A stretch of DNA of 64,000 nucleotides from a virus, in IMG/VR virus record IMGVR_UViG_3300042343_000261, positions 1-64,000 of that record; one strand, given 5' to 3'. The notes beneath the pieces are model-generated. The model was given only the letters and a program-made list of their open reading frames with translations, was not told the origin of the DNA and searched no databases. Shown here piece by piece: positions 24,154-32,535 of this stretch. A program made the position numbers and the translations under genes. Position 1 is the stretch's first letter, and each line of letters starts with the position of its first letter.

Positions 24154-25632
24154 ATGCAACATTTTTATGACGGTGCTATACGTAGATATATCACTCAAAC
24201 AATTAGGCTTTTTAGTGAATTCTCAGTGCGATATGGCGATGGAACATTACATCGAGTACCAGTAGCATACGGTGATGCTGACAGACAGGCTACTAGTATT
24301 ATTCGACAAAATTCTGAAAATACAATTAACTCAGTTCCAAAAATAAGCGTGTATATACATAGTTTAGACTTAGACAAAGATCGATTAGCAGATTCAACGT
24401 TTGTTAGCAAAGTATTAGTTCGTGAACGAGATGTTGACAAGGCATCTAATAAGTATACATCTAATCGAGGTAGACAATATACAGTTGAACGACTAATGCC
24501 AACTCCATTTAAGTTAACTTTTAAAGTTGACATATGGACTGCAAACACAGACCAAAAACTTCAAATATTAGAACAAATATTAATGTTGTTTAATCCTAGT
24601 TTAGATATTCAAACTACTGATAATTATTTAGACTGGACAAGCTTATCTGTAATTTATTTAGAAAGTGTAGCATGGTCTAGTAAAGCAATTCCTGTAGGAA
24701 CTGATACCCCAATTGACATTGCAACGTTAACTTTTGCTACTCCGATATGGATTAGTCCGCCTGCTAAAGTTAAACAATTAGGAGTAATTACAAAAATTAT
24801 TACTGGATTATTTGACGGTAATACTACCCTTAGTGAACCAATTTTTGGATCAGATTATTTAGACCCATCTTCAAAGTTTACCGATGCTGGTGCTGCGTTT
24901 TTAACAGATATAGTTACAGTAATTGAAGATTATTCAGTTGAAATTTATAATAATCAAGTAGTGTTACTAGATCCTAATTATAATGTTGAATATGAAGAAT
25001 CACCGTATGAAATACCTGATAGGTTTGGAATGGAAGTTAAATGGGCAGAATTATTTGAAAAATATCCTAAAAAGTTCATACCTGGATTTAGTAGAATTAT
25101 CGTAACGCAGCTTGGTGGAGTTGAAATAGTTGGTACATTAACTGCAAATACAGACGATGAAACTATTTTAAATGTTAATTGGGACGAAGATACATTAAGA
25201 CGTAACACATTGATTGATAGTCAAGGTTATTTAGAATCAGACGTTACTTATTTTAATTTATCAACATGTAATAGATTGTCACCTGGAACATTTGATGCAA
25301 TTATTAATCCGTATACATTTAATCCATACGATTACGACCTTAGAACAGGCACTCGATATTTAATAATTGAAGATATCGGTTCAGTTGATAATACTGATGG
25401 TGCGCTAGCATGGAAATCTACATCCGAAGATGATTTAATCGCACATGCTAATGATATAGTTGAATGGAACGGTAGCAGTTGGCATATTATATTTGATTCA
25501 GTTAACGAGACTGACACTATAATATGGCAAACAAATTTAATGAATGGTATACAATTTATGTGGAACGGTGTGTCTTGGACTAAAAGTTTTGAAGGATTCT
25601 ATAGGACAACTAAATGGCGACTGGAATTGTAA
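24154..25632 (+). CDS. 15: proximal tail sheath stabilizer gp15
   Basis: This 492-residue protein begins MQHFYDGAIRRYITQTIRLF, the same pattern as T4 gp15 (YFYNSSFRRYATL). It continues with RVPVAYGDADRQATSI, VPKISVYIHSLDLDKDR, PTPFKLTFKVDIWTANTDQK and a final core strand ATLTFATPIWISPPAK. T4 gp15 (272 residues) ends there; here about 240 extra residues follow, forming a probable accessory beta domain with motifs such as GTRYLIIEDIG that recall gp14. gp15 caps the sheath and tube at the head end. TAGGAG precedes the ATG. Confidence 0.92.
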   Translation: MQHFYDGAIRRYITQTIRLFSEFSVRYGDGTLHRVPVAYGDADRQATSIIRQNSENTINSVPKISVYIHSLDLDKDRLADSTFVSKVLVRERDVDKASNKYTSNRGRQYTVERLMPTPFKLTFKVDIWTANTDQKLQILEQILMLFNPSLDIQTTDNYLDWTSLSVIYLESVAWSSKAIPVGTDTPIDIATLTFATPIWISPPAKVKQLGVITKIITGLFDGNTTLSEPIFGSDYLDPSSKFTDAGAAFLTDIVTVIEDYSVEIYNNQVVLLDPNYNVEYEESPYEIPDRFGMEVKWAELFEKYPKKFIPGFSRIIVTQLGGVEIVGTLTANTDDETILNVNWDEDTLRRNTLIDSQGYLESDVTYFNLSTCNRLSPGTFDAIINPYTFNPYDYDLRTGTRYLIIEDIGSVDNTDGALAWKSTSEDDLIAHANDIVEWNGSSWHIIFDSVNETDTIIWQTNLMNGIQFMWNGVSWTKSFEGFYRTTKWRLEL

Positions 25633-26063
25633 AAGATCAAATAATTTGCAGTGGTGCATTAATATACTCACAAGCTACTCATAGATTTCTTTTGATTCAA
25701 AAATCCTCAGGTAAACACCAAGGTACTTGGGGATTAGTTGGTGGCACTAACCTTGCTAACGAAAATCCATGGCAAGGTCTTACAAGAGAAATAGAAGAAG
25801 AAATTGGTTTTCTTCCAATCATTAAAAAAACACTACCATTAGAAAAGTTTGTATCTAACGATAGTGTTTTTAATTTTCATACATATTTCTGTTTAGTAGA
25901 AAACGAATTTGTTCCAACTCTTAGCGACGAACACATTGCATGGGGATGGTTTAGTTTAGTTGCTCTACCAAAACCTATACATCGCGGACTAAATCTCAGT
26001 TTGCGTAATAAAATTATTCAAACTAAGATCCAAACCGTTATTGATATTATTGATAGTTTGTAA
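25614..26063 (+). CDS. Nudix hydrolase
   Basis: This 149-residue enzyme has a perfect Nudix box (G-x5-E-x7-R-E-U-x-E-E-x-G-U) at residues 44-66, including REIEEEIGF. Nudix enzymes hydrolyse nucleoside diphosphates linked to another group; the substrate here cannot be predicted. The start overlaps gp15 by 19 nt in another frame and has AGGA upstream, so translation is probably coupled. The last 25 codons overlap, on the opposite strand, the 3' end of the P-loop kinase gene, within a palindrome described separately. Confidence 0.92.
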   Translation: MATGIVKDQIICSGALIYSQATHRFLLIQKSSGKHQGTWGLVGGTNLANENPWQGLTREIEEEIGFLPIIKKTLPLEKFVSNDSVFNFHTYFCLVENEFVPTLSDEHIAWGWFSLVALPKPIHRGLNLSLRNKIIQTKIQTVIDIIDSL

Positions 26064-26459
26064 GTATTTGATAATTTGTGTAGACCAGTAAACACTATGT
26101 TTACTGTCTACTCTAACATTAAAATCTACAGGAGGATGAAATAGACAATTAGTATCATTATACTTGCTAACAGATATAGTATCAACAAATACAGTAAAAT
26201 CTGCATTAAATAGTTTCCTAATTTCGTTAGTAGGTGCAATAAAATCACAAATAACATAATTAGATTTAGAATTTTCAGCTAACTGTTTCATTCTACTACA
26301 TTGTCTTAATCGTCCTTCTGTACTAAAATCCCAATCGTTGTATTGTTCTCTTATTATATCAGCATTAAACCATTCAACCGAATCTAAAAGTTTAACTAGC
26401 TCAGTTGCTAGAGTTGTTTTACCAGATCCAGGCAATCCCATTATTAAAATTTTCATCAT
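25989..26459 (-). CDS. P-loop kinase, adenylylsulfate-kinase-like
   Basis: This 156-residue small kinase has Walker A GLPGSGKTT at residues 8-16, then VEWFNADIIREQYNDWDFST, which resembles the APS-kinase (CysC) pattern W-x-D-x-D-x2-R ... D-x-G-F-S. RLRQCSRMKQLAE and YVICDFIAPTNEIRKLF follow, again in CysC order. APS kinases make PAPS, the sulfate donor used by sulfotransferases, and a sulfotransferase heads this same gene cassette. Other small-molecule kinases have similar folds, so the substrate is inferred. Its ATG overlaps the upstream stop as ATGA. The 3' end overlaps the Nudix gene by 75 nt in convergent orientation. Confidence 0.82.
   Translation of the reverse strand: MMKILIMGLPGSGKTTLATELVKLLDSVEWFNADIIREQYNDWDFSTEGRLRQCSRMKQLAENSKSNYVICDFIAPTNEIRKLFNADFTVFVDTISVSKYNDTNCLFHPPVDFNVRVDSKHSVYWSTQIIKYLQTINNINNGLDLSLNNFITQTEI
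25993..26029. repeat. imperfect palindrome in the convergent 3' overlap
   Basis: Two 17-nt arms (ATCTCAGTTTGCGTAAT and ATTATTCAAACTAAGAT) around a 3-nt loop pair at 15 of 17 positions including one G-U. It lies inside the coding overlap of the Nudix and kinase genes. There is no U-run on either side, so it would be a hairpin without a classical terminator tail. It may slow convergent polymerases or protect the 3' ends of both messages. Confidence 0.75.
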
Positions 26460-26962
26460 TCAGGTAAAACTGCATTTAATAAAAATAATTGAGTTAGTTT
26501 AGTTGGTTCTAAACTATACCAGATCCAAGGTCTAATATAAATGTAATCATTCTTTTTTAAATTAATACTATTAACTGTTGACCATTTACTAGGATCGTAA
26601 CAATTATCCGCAATAAATGTATCTAATTTATCTATAACATCAAATACAGTTTTTACGGTATCTTGTTCATGGATTGTCAACACAGTATCTTCCATTGCAA
26701 CTACAACTAACCATAGTGAATGCTGATAAAAATGTTCTACATGAATTATATCAGATGGTTTTCTAAAAATACCTGTATCTTGTTGTATAGTAACATCAGA
26801 ATTAATTTCATGTTTAAAAAATTCTTGTAATTCAGCTGGAACATAATTGAAATTTATAATTTCTTCGCCAAATAATGTTCGTTCAAATTCCATTGAAGAC
26901 ATTAACATTTGTAATTGTTCTGAATTATTATACAACCCAGAACAATGAATAAAATTTTGCAT
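26456..26962 (-). CDS. unknown protein in glycan cassette (168 aa)
   Basis: I do not recognise it. The 168 residues look like a beta-rich soluble fold with a possible cupin or jelly-roll arrangement. Strand-like segments include HSLWLVVVAMEDTVLTIHEQ and NDYIYIRPWIWYSLEPTKLT, the latter reminiscent of the second strand pair of cupins, but no clear metal-binding HxH motif is present. It is co-directional with and coupled to the kinase (ATGA overlap) and starts 4 nt after the large glycosyltransferase gene, so a role in the same pathway is likely. Confidence 0.72.
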   Translation of the reverse strand: MQNFIHCSGLYNNSEQLQMLMSSMEFERTLFGEEIINFNYVPAELQEFFKHEINSDVTIQQDTGIFRKPSDIIHVEHFYQHSLWLVVVAMEDTVLTIHEQDTVKTVFDVIDKLDTFIADNCYDPSKWSTVNSINLKKNDYIYIRPWIWYSLEPTKLTQLFLLNAVLPE

Positions 26963-26966
26963 ATTT

Positions 26967-29771
26967 TTACCTTTTATATGTACTTAAATATTTAAAAAAG
27001 AAATCTCTTTCAGTTTCTTCATCTAGGACATAAAATTCAATAACCTCGCCATTAACATTTTGAAATGCTAATTTTTCTGGTAATTTACCTTTATACGCGA
27101 TATTATTGATAGCGCAATAACTATAAAAATGTTGCACTACACCTAAAGATAATCTGATAGTCCAATCATCGCCGCAATTTTTTAATTCTTTATGCCACAT
27201 CTCCATTCCGCGTTCAAGCCAAGTAAAGTCAGGTTTTGGATGATCTGTTATAAATTTACTCCAATAATCAACTAAGATATAATGTTTAGCAAAAACTCTA
27301 TCTGGATATGTTCTAACATTTTTATAAATTAAATCAGAATTTCTACCTATAGATTTTCTTTTTAATAATTCATGATTAGCTAAACCATAATGTAAAATCC
27401 AAGCATAATCTTGCCAAAACATTTTACCTAAGAAATGCTCACCGTCTTTAGATGGATATTCATGCACAACACCGGTAAATCTAATTTTACCTCGTTTAAA
27501 TAATCTATCGTGCATCACATCAACGTTAATACCCATTTTATGAGAATCAAGTGACATACATTGCTTTTGTTTTAGTAACATACCATCATAATAATCGCTA
27601 GTAATGTACTTAAATAGATTTTTCCAACTTTCAACTTGTTCGTCGGCGTCAATCCAAAAGATATAATCTCCAGATGCTTGATCAATAGAATAATTTCTAG
27701 CTCTAGAAAAATTACCTAACCCATCTTCTTCTAACCATTCTAAATCATAAATTTTATCTGTATATTTTTCAACAATTCGTTTAGTATCATCAGTAGAACC
27801 GGTATCAACGACAATAATTTCATCTACAAATCCATCTAACGATTTTAAACAACGAGAAATATTATCTTCTTCATTTCTAACAATTATGCAAGCAGAAATA
27901 GATTTATATGGTCTAGTTTTCATCCATTTTTCGTTATAATCAATTTTACCAAATTCAATATTATCGCCTTTAGAAGAATTAAACCAAAAAGAAATATTGC
28001 TACACGGTTCGTTTCTTCTACCTAACACATTGGCAGATGAGTGAATTAAAGTAAAATCTATGTTTTTTAATAATTGTTTAATATCAGATCTTTCAAAATG
28101 ATGAACGTGATTAAGTTCTACTTTATTCATTGTCATATTATCCCACGGTCCTGTTGGAGTAGTAAAATAAAATAACGTATCAAGTTGAGCTAATTTAGTT
28201 ACTGTATTAAGAAATTCGTCAGTATCCTCAATATGTTCCATTACCTCGCCAAGAATAACTACATCGGGTTTAATATCATAATTTAAAATATTAAATACAG
28301 AATCGCAAATAAATTTTAATTGAGGATATTTAGATTTATACTTTTTTTCAACAAAATCTAACACAGGCTTATAAGTATCAACTAATGTCATTTCTGAAAT
28401 ATTAAGAGAAAATCGTTTCAGTAATGGTAATGATAATACACCATCATTACTTCCTATGTCAACAATTTTTAATTTTTTACTAGGAGCTTTTTTAATAATA
28501 TCATCAACTAAATTTATTAGATGAGTACCCCTTTCATCTAACATAAAATCTTCGTCTGAGTTATAATCTTCTCTAACTAATACAACATTTTTATTGTAAT
28601 AATCAGCATTATCTAACAATTTTCTATATTTTTCATCTCCTGTTAATTTATAAGCAGCTACTATATCTGAATTATAAACTAACTGGTCTAAAATTTTAGA
28701 TTTATATTTTTCAAATCTTTTATTAAACATAGAATCAATTTCTCTGTTCCAAGATTTGGCTACGTTTTGCCAAGAATATTTTTCAATATCTACTCGCGCC
28801 TTATCTACAGCTTGATCATACAAATCTTTATCTTGATATTTTTTTACTAATGATAAAAATTCATCAAAATATTCTTGTGTATCGTATTTTGATTTAACTG
28901 TAGTTTGAGATTTAACAGTTTCTGATAATGCAAAATTATGTGTAGCAATAATCATACATTCATTATATTGAGCTTCAATAGCATTAATACAACTAATTTC
29001 AGGAAAATCTGTTGGATATAGCATGTATGCGCAATTAGAAAGTAATTCATAATATTCGCGTTTAGGTAAATTACCTATCATTTTAACATTAGTTGAATAC
29101 TCTAATAATTCTTCAACCTCATTATAAATTTTTTGAACTTCTTCCGGAGTTCCTAGTGTATGCTCATATCCGCATAAATGTAATATTGCATCAGGATTAA
29201 TATCTAACACTTCTGGCCATATTTTTTCAAGTAGATATTTCAATCCTCGTTCGGGTCTAGAAGCATAGATATAATTATTTTTCTTTTCTTCAAATGATTT
29301 TTTTGTTGTTATAATTGACTGATCATAACCATTAGAAGTTTTCCAAATATAATTAGTTGGTTCAATAGTATAATTGTTAACAAATAACGATTTATGATAT
29401 TCACTTAAACAAAATACTCTATCTGCTACGCCCATAGCATCACGAAAATTATTAGAATCAATATCATGACACCAAAGAACGTTAAGTTTTGAATCTAATG
29501 GAACTGCTAGAAAATCTGTAAATCTACTTACAATTACAACATCAAATTGAGAAATATCATCTGCCATATATTTTTCTAATGGTCGATAATCAACATTATC
29601 ATAAATTCCAGGTTTATCGCATTTACAATAAACTGTTACTTCATGACCTAAGGCTGCAGTTTCTTTAGCCATATAGATCAAGGCTGATTCTGACCCACCT
29701 AACGCTTTTTCGTAAACTGAATTACCATTAAATTCTAATCCAGCAGTTACAAAACAAATACTTTTATTCAT
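26967..29771 (-). CDS. GT4 - methyltransferase - GT2 fusion protein
   Basis: This 934-residue multidomain enzyme has three parts. Residues 1-350 are a GT4-type (GT-B) glycosyltransferase with ALGGSESALIYMAKE near 24-37 and the donor-site region FPEISCINAIEAQYNECMII near 256-275. Residues 434-550 are a class I SAM methyltransferase (KIVDIGSNDG; then VVILGEVMEHIEDTDEF). Residues 622 onward are a GT2 (GT-A) transferase (SACIIVRNEEDNISRCLKSL, VVDTGSTDDTKRIV, DAD at 708-710). Such fusions build and methylate surface glycans. In a phage it could decorate virion proteins or alter the host envelope. GAGAG precedes the ATG. Confidence 0.9.
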   Translation of the reverse strand: MNKSICFVTAGLEFNGNSVYEKALGGSESALIYMAKETAALGHEVTVYCKCDKPGIYDNVDYRPLEKYMADDISQFDVVIVSRFTDFLAVPLDSKLNVLWCHDIDSNNFRDAMGVADRVFCLSEYHKSLFVNNYTIEPTNYIWKTSNGYDQSIITTKKSFEEKKNNYIYASRPERGLKYLLEKIWPEVLDINPDAILHLCGYEHTLGTPEEVQKIYNEVEELLEYSTNVKMIGNLPKREYYELLSNCAYMLYPTDFPEISCINAIEAQYNECMIIATHNFALSETVKSQTTVKSKYDTQEYFDEFLSLVKKYQDKDLYDQAVDKARVDIEKYSWQNVAKSWNREIDSMFNKRFEKYKSKILDQLVYNSDIVAAYKLTGDEKYRKLLDNADYYNKNVVLVREDYNSDEDFMLDERGTHLINLVDDIIKKAPSKKLKIVDIGSNDGVLSLPLLKRFSLNISEMTLVDTYKPVLDFVEKKYKSKYPQLKFICDSVFNILNYDIKPDVVILGEVMEHIEDTDEFLNTVTKLAQLDTLFYFTTPTGPWDNMTMNKVELNHVHHFERSDIKQLLKNIDFTLIHSSANVLGRRNEPCSNISFWFNSSKGDNIEFGKIDYNEKWMKTRPYKSISACIIVRNEEDNISRCLKSLDGFVDEIIVVDTGSTDDTKRIVEKYTDKIYDLEWLEEDGLGNFSRARNYSIDQASGDYIFWIDADEQVESWKNLFKYITSDYYDGMLLKQKQCMSLDSHKMGINVDVMHDRLFKRGKIRFTGVVHEYPSKDGEHFLGKMFWQDYAWILHYGLANHELLKRKSIGRNSDLIYKNVRTYPDRVFAKHYILVDYWSKFITDHPKPDFTWLERGMEMWHKELKNCGDDWTIRLSLGVVQHFYSYCAINNIAYKGKLPEKLAFQNVNGEVIEFYVLDEETERDFFFKYLSTYKR

Positions 29772-29773
29772 AA

Positions 29774-30385
29774 TTAATTTACTCTCTTATAGGCTTTTTT
29801 ATGTTTAGATATAGCAAATATTTCAAATCCGCCTGTTAACATTTTATCTTCAATTTGTTGATGATCGTAATATGGAATATCATCAAATATTATAATTCCA
29901 TTCATAGAGAGTCTAGGAATAAAAAAATCTGCTTCTAGCAATACGGCATCTGTACAGTGAGGACCGTCAATAAATACTAAAGCATAGTTGGATTCGATTG
30001 TTTTAACTTGATTATACACTGGAATACCGTCAGAATATCTAGAGAAAAATTCAGTATCTTCTAAATTAAAAAATTGAAAATTAAATCCTAAATCAGTTAT
30101 ATAAGAAAATAAATTAGGAATCGTTTCGTCTCTCATACGATTATTATAATCAAATTTTATAGCTAAATGCAAATCGCTAGAAGCATAATCTATATTTCCG
30201 TAAGGATCAACACAAACAAATACTCTATTAGTATCTTCAAATCGTTCTAAAGAATCTGCGATTAGTATTGCAGATCCACCTTTTCGAGTCCCTAACTCTA
30301 TTATATTTCCAAAGATATTATTTTTTGAAATATATTCACAAGCATCATTTAATATTTCATAATCTATACTATCAGTTTCAAACAT
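29774..30385 (-). CDS. class I SAM-dependent methyltransferase
   Basis: This 203-residue protein has a SAM-binding motif near residue 28 (IIELGTRKGGSAILIADSLE), a second acidic strand VFVCVDPYGNIDY, and the post-core strand ALVFIDGPHCTDAVLLEADF. It resembles Methyltransf_24/TylF-type O-methyltransferases that act on sugars or small molecules. The C-terminal part has GIIIFDDIPYYDHQQ, a common sequence in that family. It overlaps the upstream TPR-GT9 gene by 8 nt and is followed after 2 nt by the large fusion enzyme. Confidence 0.83.
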   Translation of the reverse strand: MFETDSIDYEILNDACEYISKNNIFGNIIELGTRKGGSAILIADSLERFEDTNRVFVCVDPYGNIDYASSDLHLAIKFDYNNRMRDETIPNLFSYITDLGFNFQFFNLEDTEFFSRYSDGIPVYNQVKTIESNYALVFIDGPHCTDAVLLEADFFIPRLSMNGIIIFDDIPYYDHQQIEDKMLTGGFEIFAISKHKKAYKRVN

Positions 30386-31748
30386 TATATTTTTCCTTTA
30401 ATACAGCTTTTAGTTCGTCATATACTTCATTCCAAATTTCCGGAGTAACTTGTCTAATTAACCTTACGTTTTCTCCATACCAACTAGAATTTGGTTTACC
30501 TTCGGCCCAGACATAATATTCCATGATAGGAATTAATATAATAACTTGTTTACCTAGCGCAGCCGCTGCATGTGCAACTGAAGTACACGAAGTTATTACT
30601 AAATCTAGGTTATGGATTACACCTAGTAAATCTTCAAATGTACTTAACTCAAATTGCAAATCAACAACTTCATTATGATTTTCTAATTGCGCTAACCCAA
30701 CATCTCGTTGAATAGAATATAAACTCCAGTTATTGCCTTCTGGTAAGGAATTTATAACTTCTGTTAAATTAACGCTGCGATGTAATTCATGATCATATCT
30801 TGGATTGCCTGCCCATCGCAACCCAACTTTAAATTCTCCAGATAATTTATGTTTCTCAATATAGTCAGGTTTAGCTTGTAAATAAGGGCCGTACCATAAA
30901 TCGTTAGCATCAATTCCTAATGTTTTTGGTAATGCCATCATTGGAGTCCAACAATCATAATCTTCTTTTTTATAGTCTGAAATATCAATAATTTTTTCAA
31001 ATGGTAAATGATTGTAAATTGTATGTACTTTATGAGTAGTCATAATAGAAACTTTCATACCAAGATCTCTTAAATGTTTTACAAATCTAACATTAATAAT
31101 CTCGTCGCCAATGCCGCCTTCACCTACTATTAATATATGTAAATTTGGTTTTGGTTTACCGTTCCATTCAGGGATATCCCAAACTTTAGAATATGATCCA
31201 AATACATTTAACTTTCTACCAATGTAAAGGTGTTCCATACCTTTTTTAAAATCTCCATCTTGAATATAATGCACTCCAAGATTAAATAAGATCGAATCCG
31301 CTTCTCGTTGATCGTATTTCCATAAATTTTCTTCCATTGATTTAACAATATCATAAGATTCTTGTTTTTTATTACACGCAAATAATGCAGCTGAATAATC
31401 TAATAGATAGCGATCATTATCTTGAATATTATCCATAACAAATTCATAATATTCTACAGATTTAGTTGGCTTATTTGCTGACAAATAAATTTTAGCTAAA
31501 TTAGACTTAATTGCTACAGTTTGTTCAATAGCTTTAGATAGCGATAATGCTTTTTCGCCATATTCTATAGCAGTAACAAATCTTTTTGCTTTATCATAAG
31601 AATAACTATATAAATCATAACCTAAAATATCAAGAGGAACTATTTTATTTTTTTCAAATAGTTCCATTAAATTTACTATTTCGTCTAATAAATCCGATCT
31701 TGATAAAATATCAACTGTTTGCTTTACTGCATCATAATCTGTAGCCAT
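30378..31748 (-). CDS. TPR protein with heptosyltransferase-like (GT9) domain
   Basis: The start is placed at the ATG at 31748 (MATDYDAVKQ), 456 residues, with GGAA upstream; a longer frame would overlap the previous gene by 77 nt. Residues about 35-190 are TPR-like helical repeats. From about residue 204 there is a GT-B domain of ADP-heptose transferase type (HILIVGEGGIGDEIINVRF, KVGLRWAGNPRYDHELHRS, and the nucleotide-site SCTSVAHAAAALGKQVIILI). Combined TPR-GT9 proteins are common in glycan and flagellin-glycosylation islands. The substrate is unknown. Confidence 0.85.
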   Translation of the reverse strand: MATDYDAVKQTVDILSRSDLLDEIVNLMELFEKNKIVPLDILGYDLYSYSYDKAKRFVTAIEYGEKALSLSKAIEQTVAIKSNLAKIYLSANKPTKSVEYYEFVMDNIQDNDRYLLDYSAALFACNKKQESYDIVKSMEENLWKYDQREADSILFNLGVHYIQDGDFKKGMEHLYIGRKLNVFGSYSKVWDIPEWNGKPKPNLHILIVGEGGIGDEIINVRFVKHLRDLGMKVSIMTTHKVHTIYNHLPFEKIIDISDYKKEDYDCWTPMMALPKTLGIDANDLWYGPYLQAKPDYIEKHKLSGEFKVGLRWAGNPRYDHELHRSVNLTEVINSLPEGNNWSLYSIQRDVGLAQLENHNEVVDLQFELSTFEDLLGVIHNLDLVITSCTSVAHAAAALGKQVIILIPIMEYYVWAEGKPNSSWYGENVRLIRQVTPEIWNEVYDELKAVLKEKYNV

Positions 31749-32535
31749 TATTTTCCAATTCCAAAATAAACTCGTATTCCGATGATGATAATTTTTCTTC
31801 AGGAACACAAATAAAATTTATATCCAAAACAAAAGTTTTATAACCTAACGATTCAATTAACGTTTTTAGTTCAGTTGCACCGTTATATTGCTTATAATAT
31901 TCAATATACATTAGTGGTCTGTGCTTGTTAATTGTAGCAACAGCACCATTAACTACGTCTAGTTCCATCCCTTCAACATCAACTTTAATAATAGAAATAT
32001 TTTCTATATCTTTAAAGTATTCATCAATAACAATTTGATCAACAATTTCGCCATTACCAAAATCTAGATCTTGGCCAACATCATCAAATTCTCCAGTAAG
32101 ACCTACACTACCAAAACTAGCCGGTTTATAATAATCTACTTTAGGTACAGTTATCGGTTTAGTAGACGATCCGACTGCAGTTTTTTCCGCATATACGTTA
32201 TCTACGCTGTTTAATGCTAAGTTACCACATAGCATTTGATAGATCTGACGTTGCGGTTCAAATGCATACACAGTTCCGTTTGCTGGTAAAATTGCATCAG
32301 CAACTTGGACAGAGAACGCGCCGATGTTAGCACCAACATCAATCACTGCAGGATACTTTTTATCTTTAAGATACTGGCGTAAGATCCACATTAATTCCAT
32401 ATTTTCTGAACCCATGTTCATTAAATGATATCCAACTCCGGGAAAATTTTCTGTAGGATTATAATCAAATCGGTTTACTATCATCATACCAAACTCAGTT
32501 GGTATTATAACATTTCTTCTCGGTTTTCCTATCAT
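31732..32535 (-). CDS. FkbM-family methyltransferase
   Basis: The start is placed at 32535 (MIGKPRRNVIIP), where ATG overlaps the sulfotransferase TGA; an in-frame TTG at 32550 is less likely. The 267 residues hold the FkbM signatures AVIDVGANIGAFSVQVADAI near 62-81, VYAFEPQRQIYQMLCGNLAL, IIKVDVEGMELDVVNGAVAT and the final RPLMYIEYY. FkbM enzymes O-methylate sugars or polyketides and often accompany glycosyltransferase clusters. It overlaps the next gene by 17 nt. Confidence 0.92.
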   Translation of the reverse strand: MIGKPRRNVIIPTEFGMMIVNRFDYNPTENFPGVGYHLMNMGSENMELMWILRQYLKDKKYPAVIDVGANIGAFSVQVADAILPANGTVYAFEPQRQIYQMLCGNLALNSVDNVYAEKTAVGSSTKPITVPKVDYYKPASFGSVGLTGEFDDVGQDLDFGNGEIVDQIVIDEYFKDIENISIIKVDVEGMELDVVNGAVATINKHRPLMYIEYYKQYNGATELKTLIESLGYKTFVLDINFICVPEEKLSSSEYEFILELENNGYRL

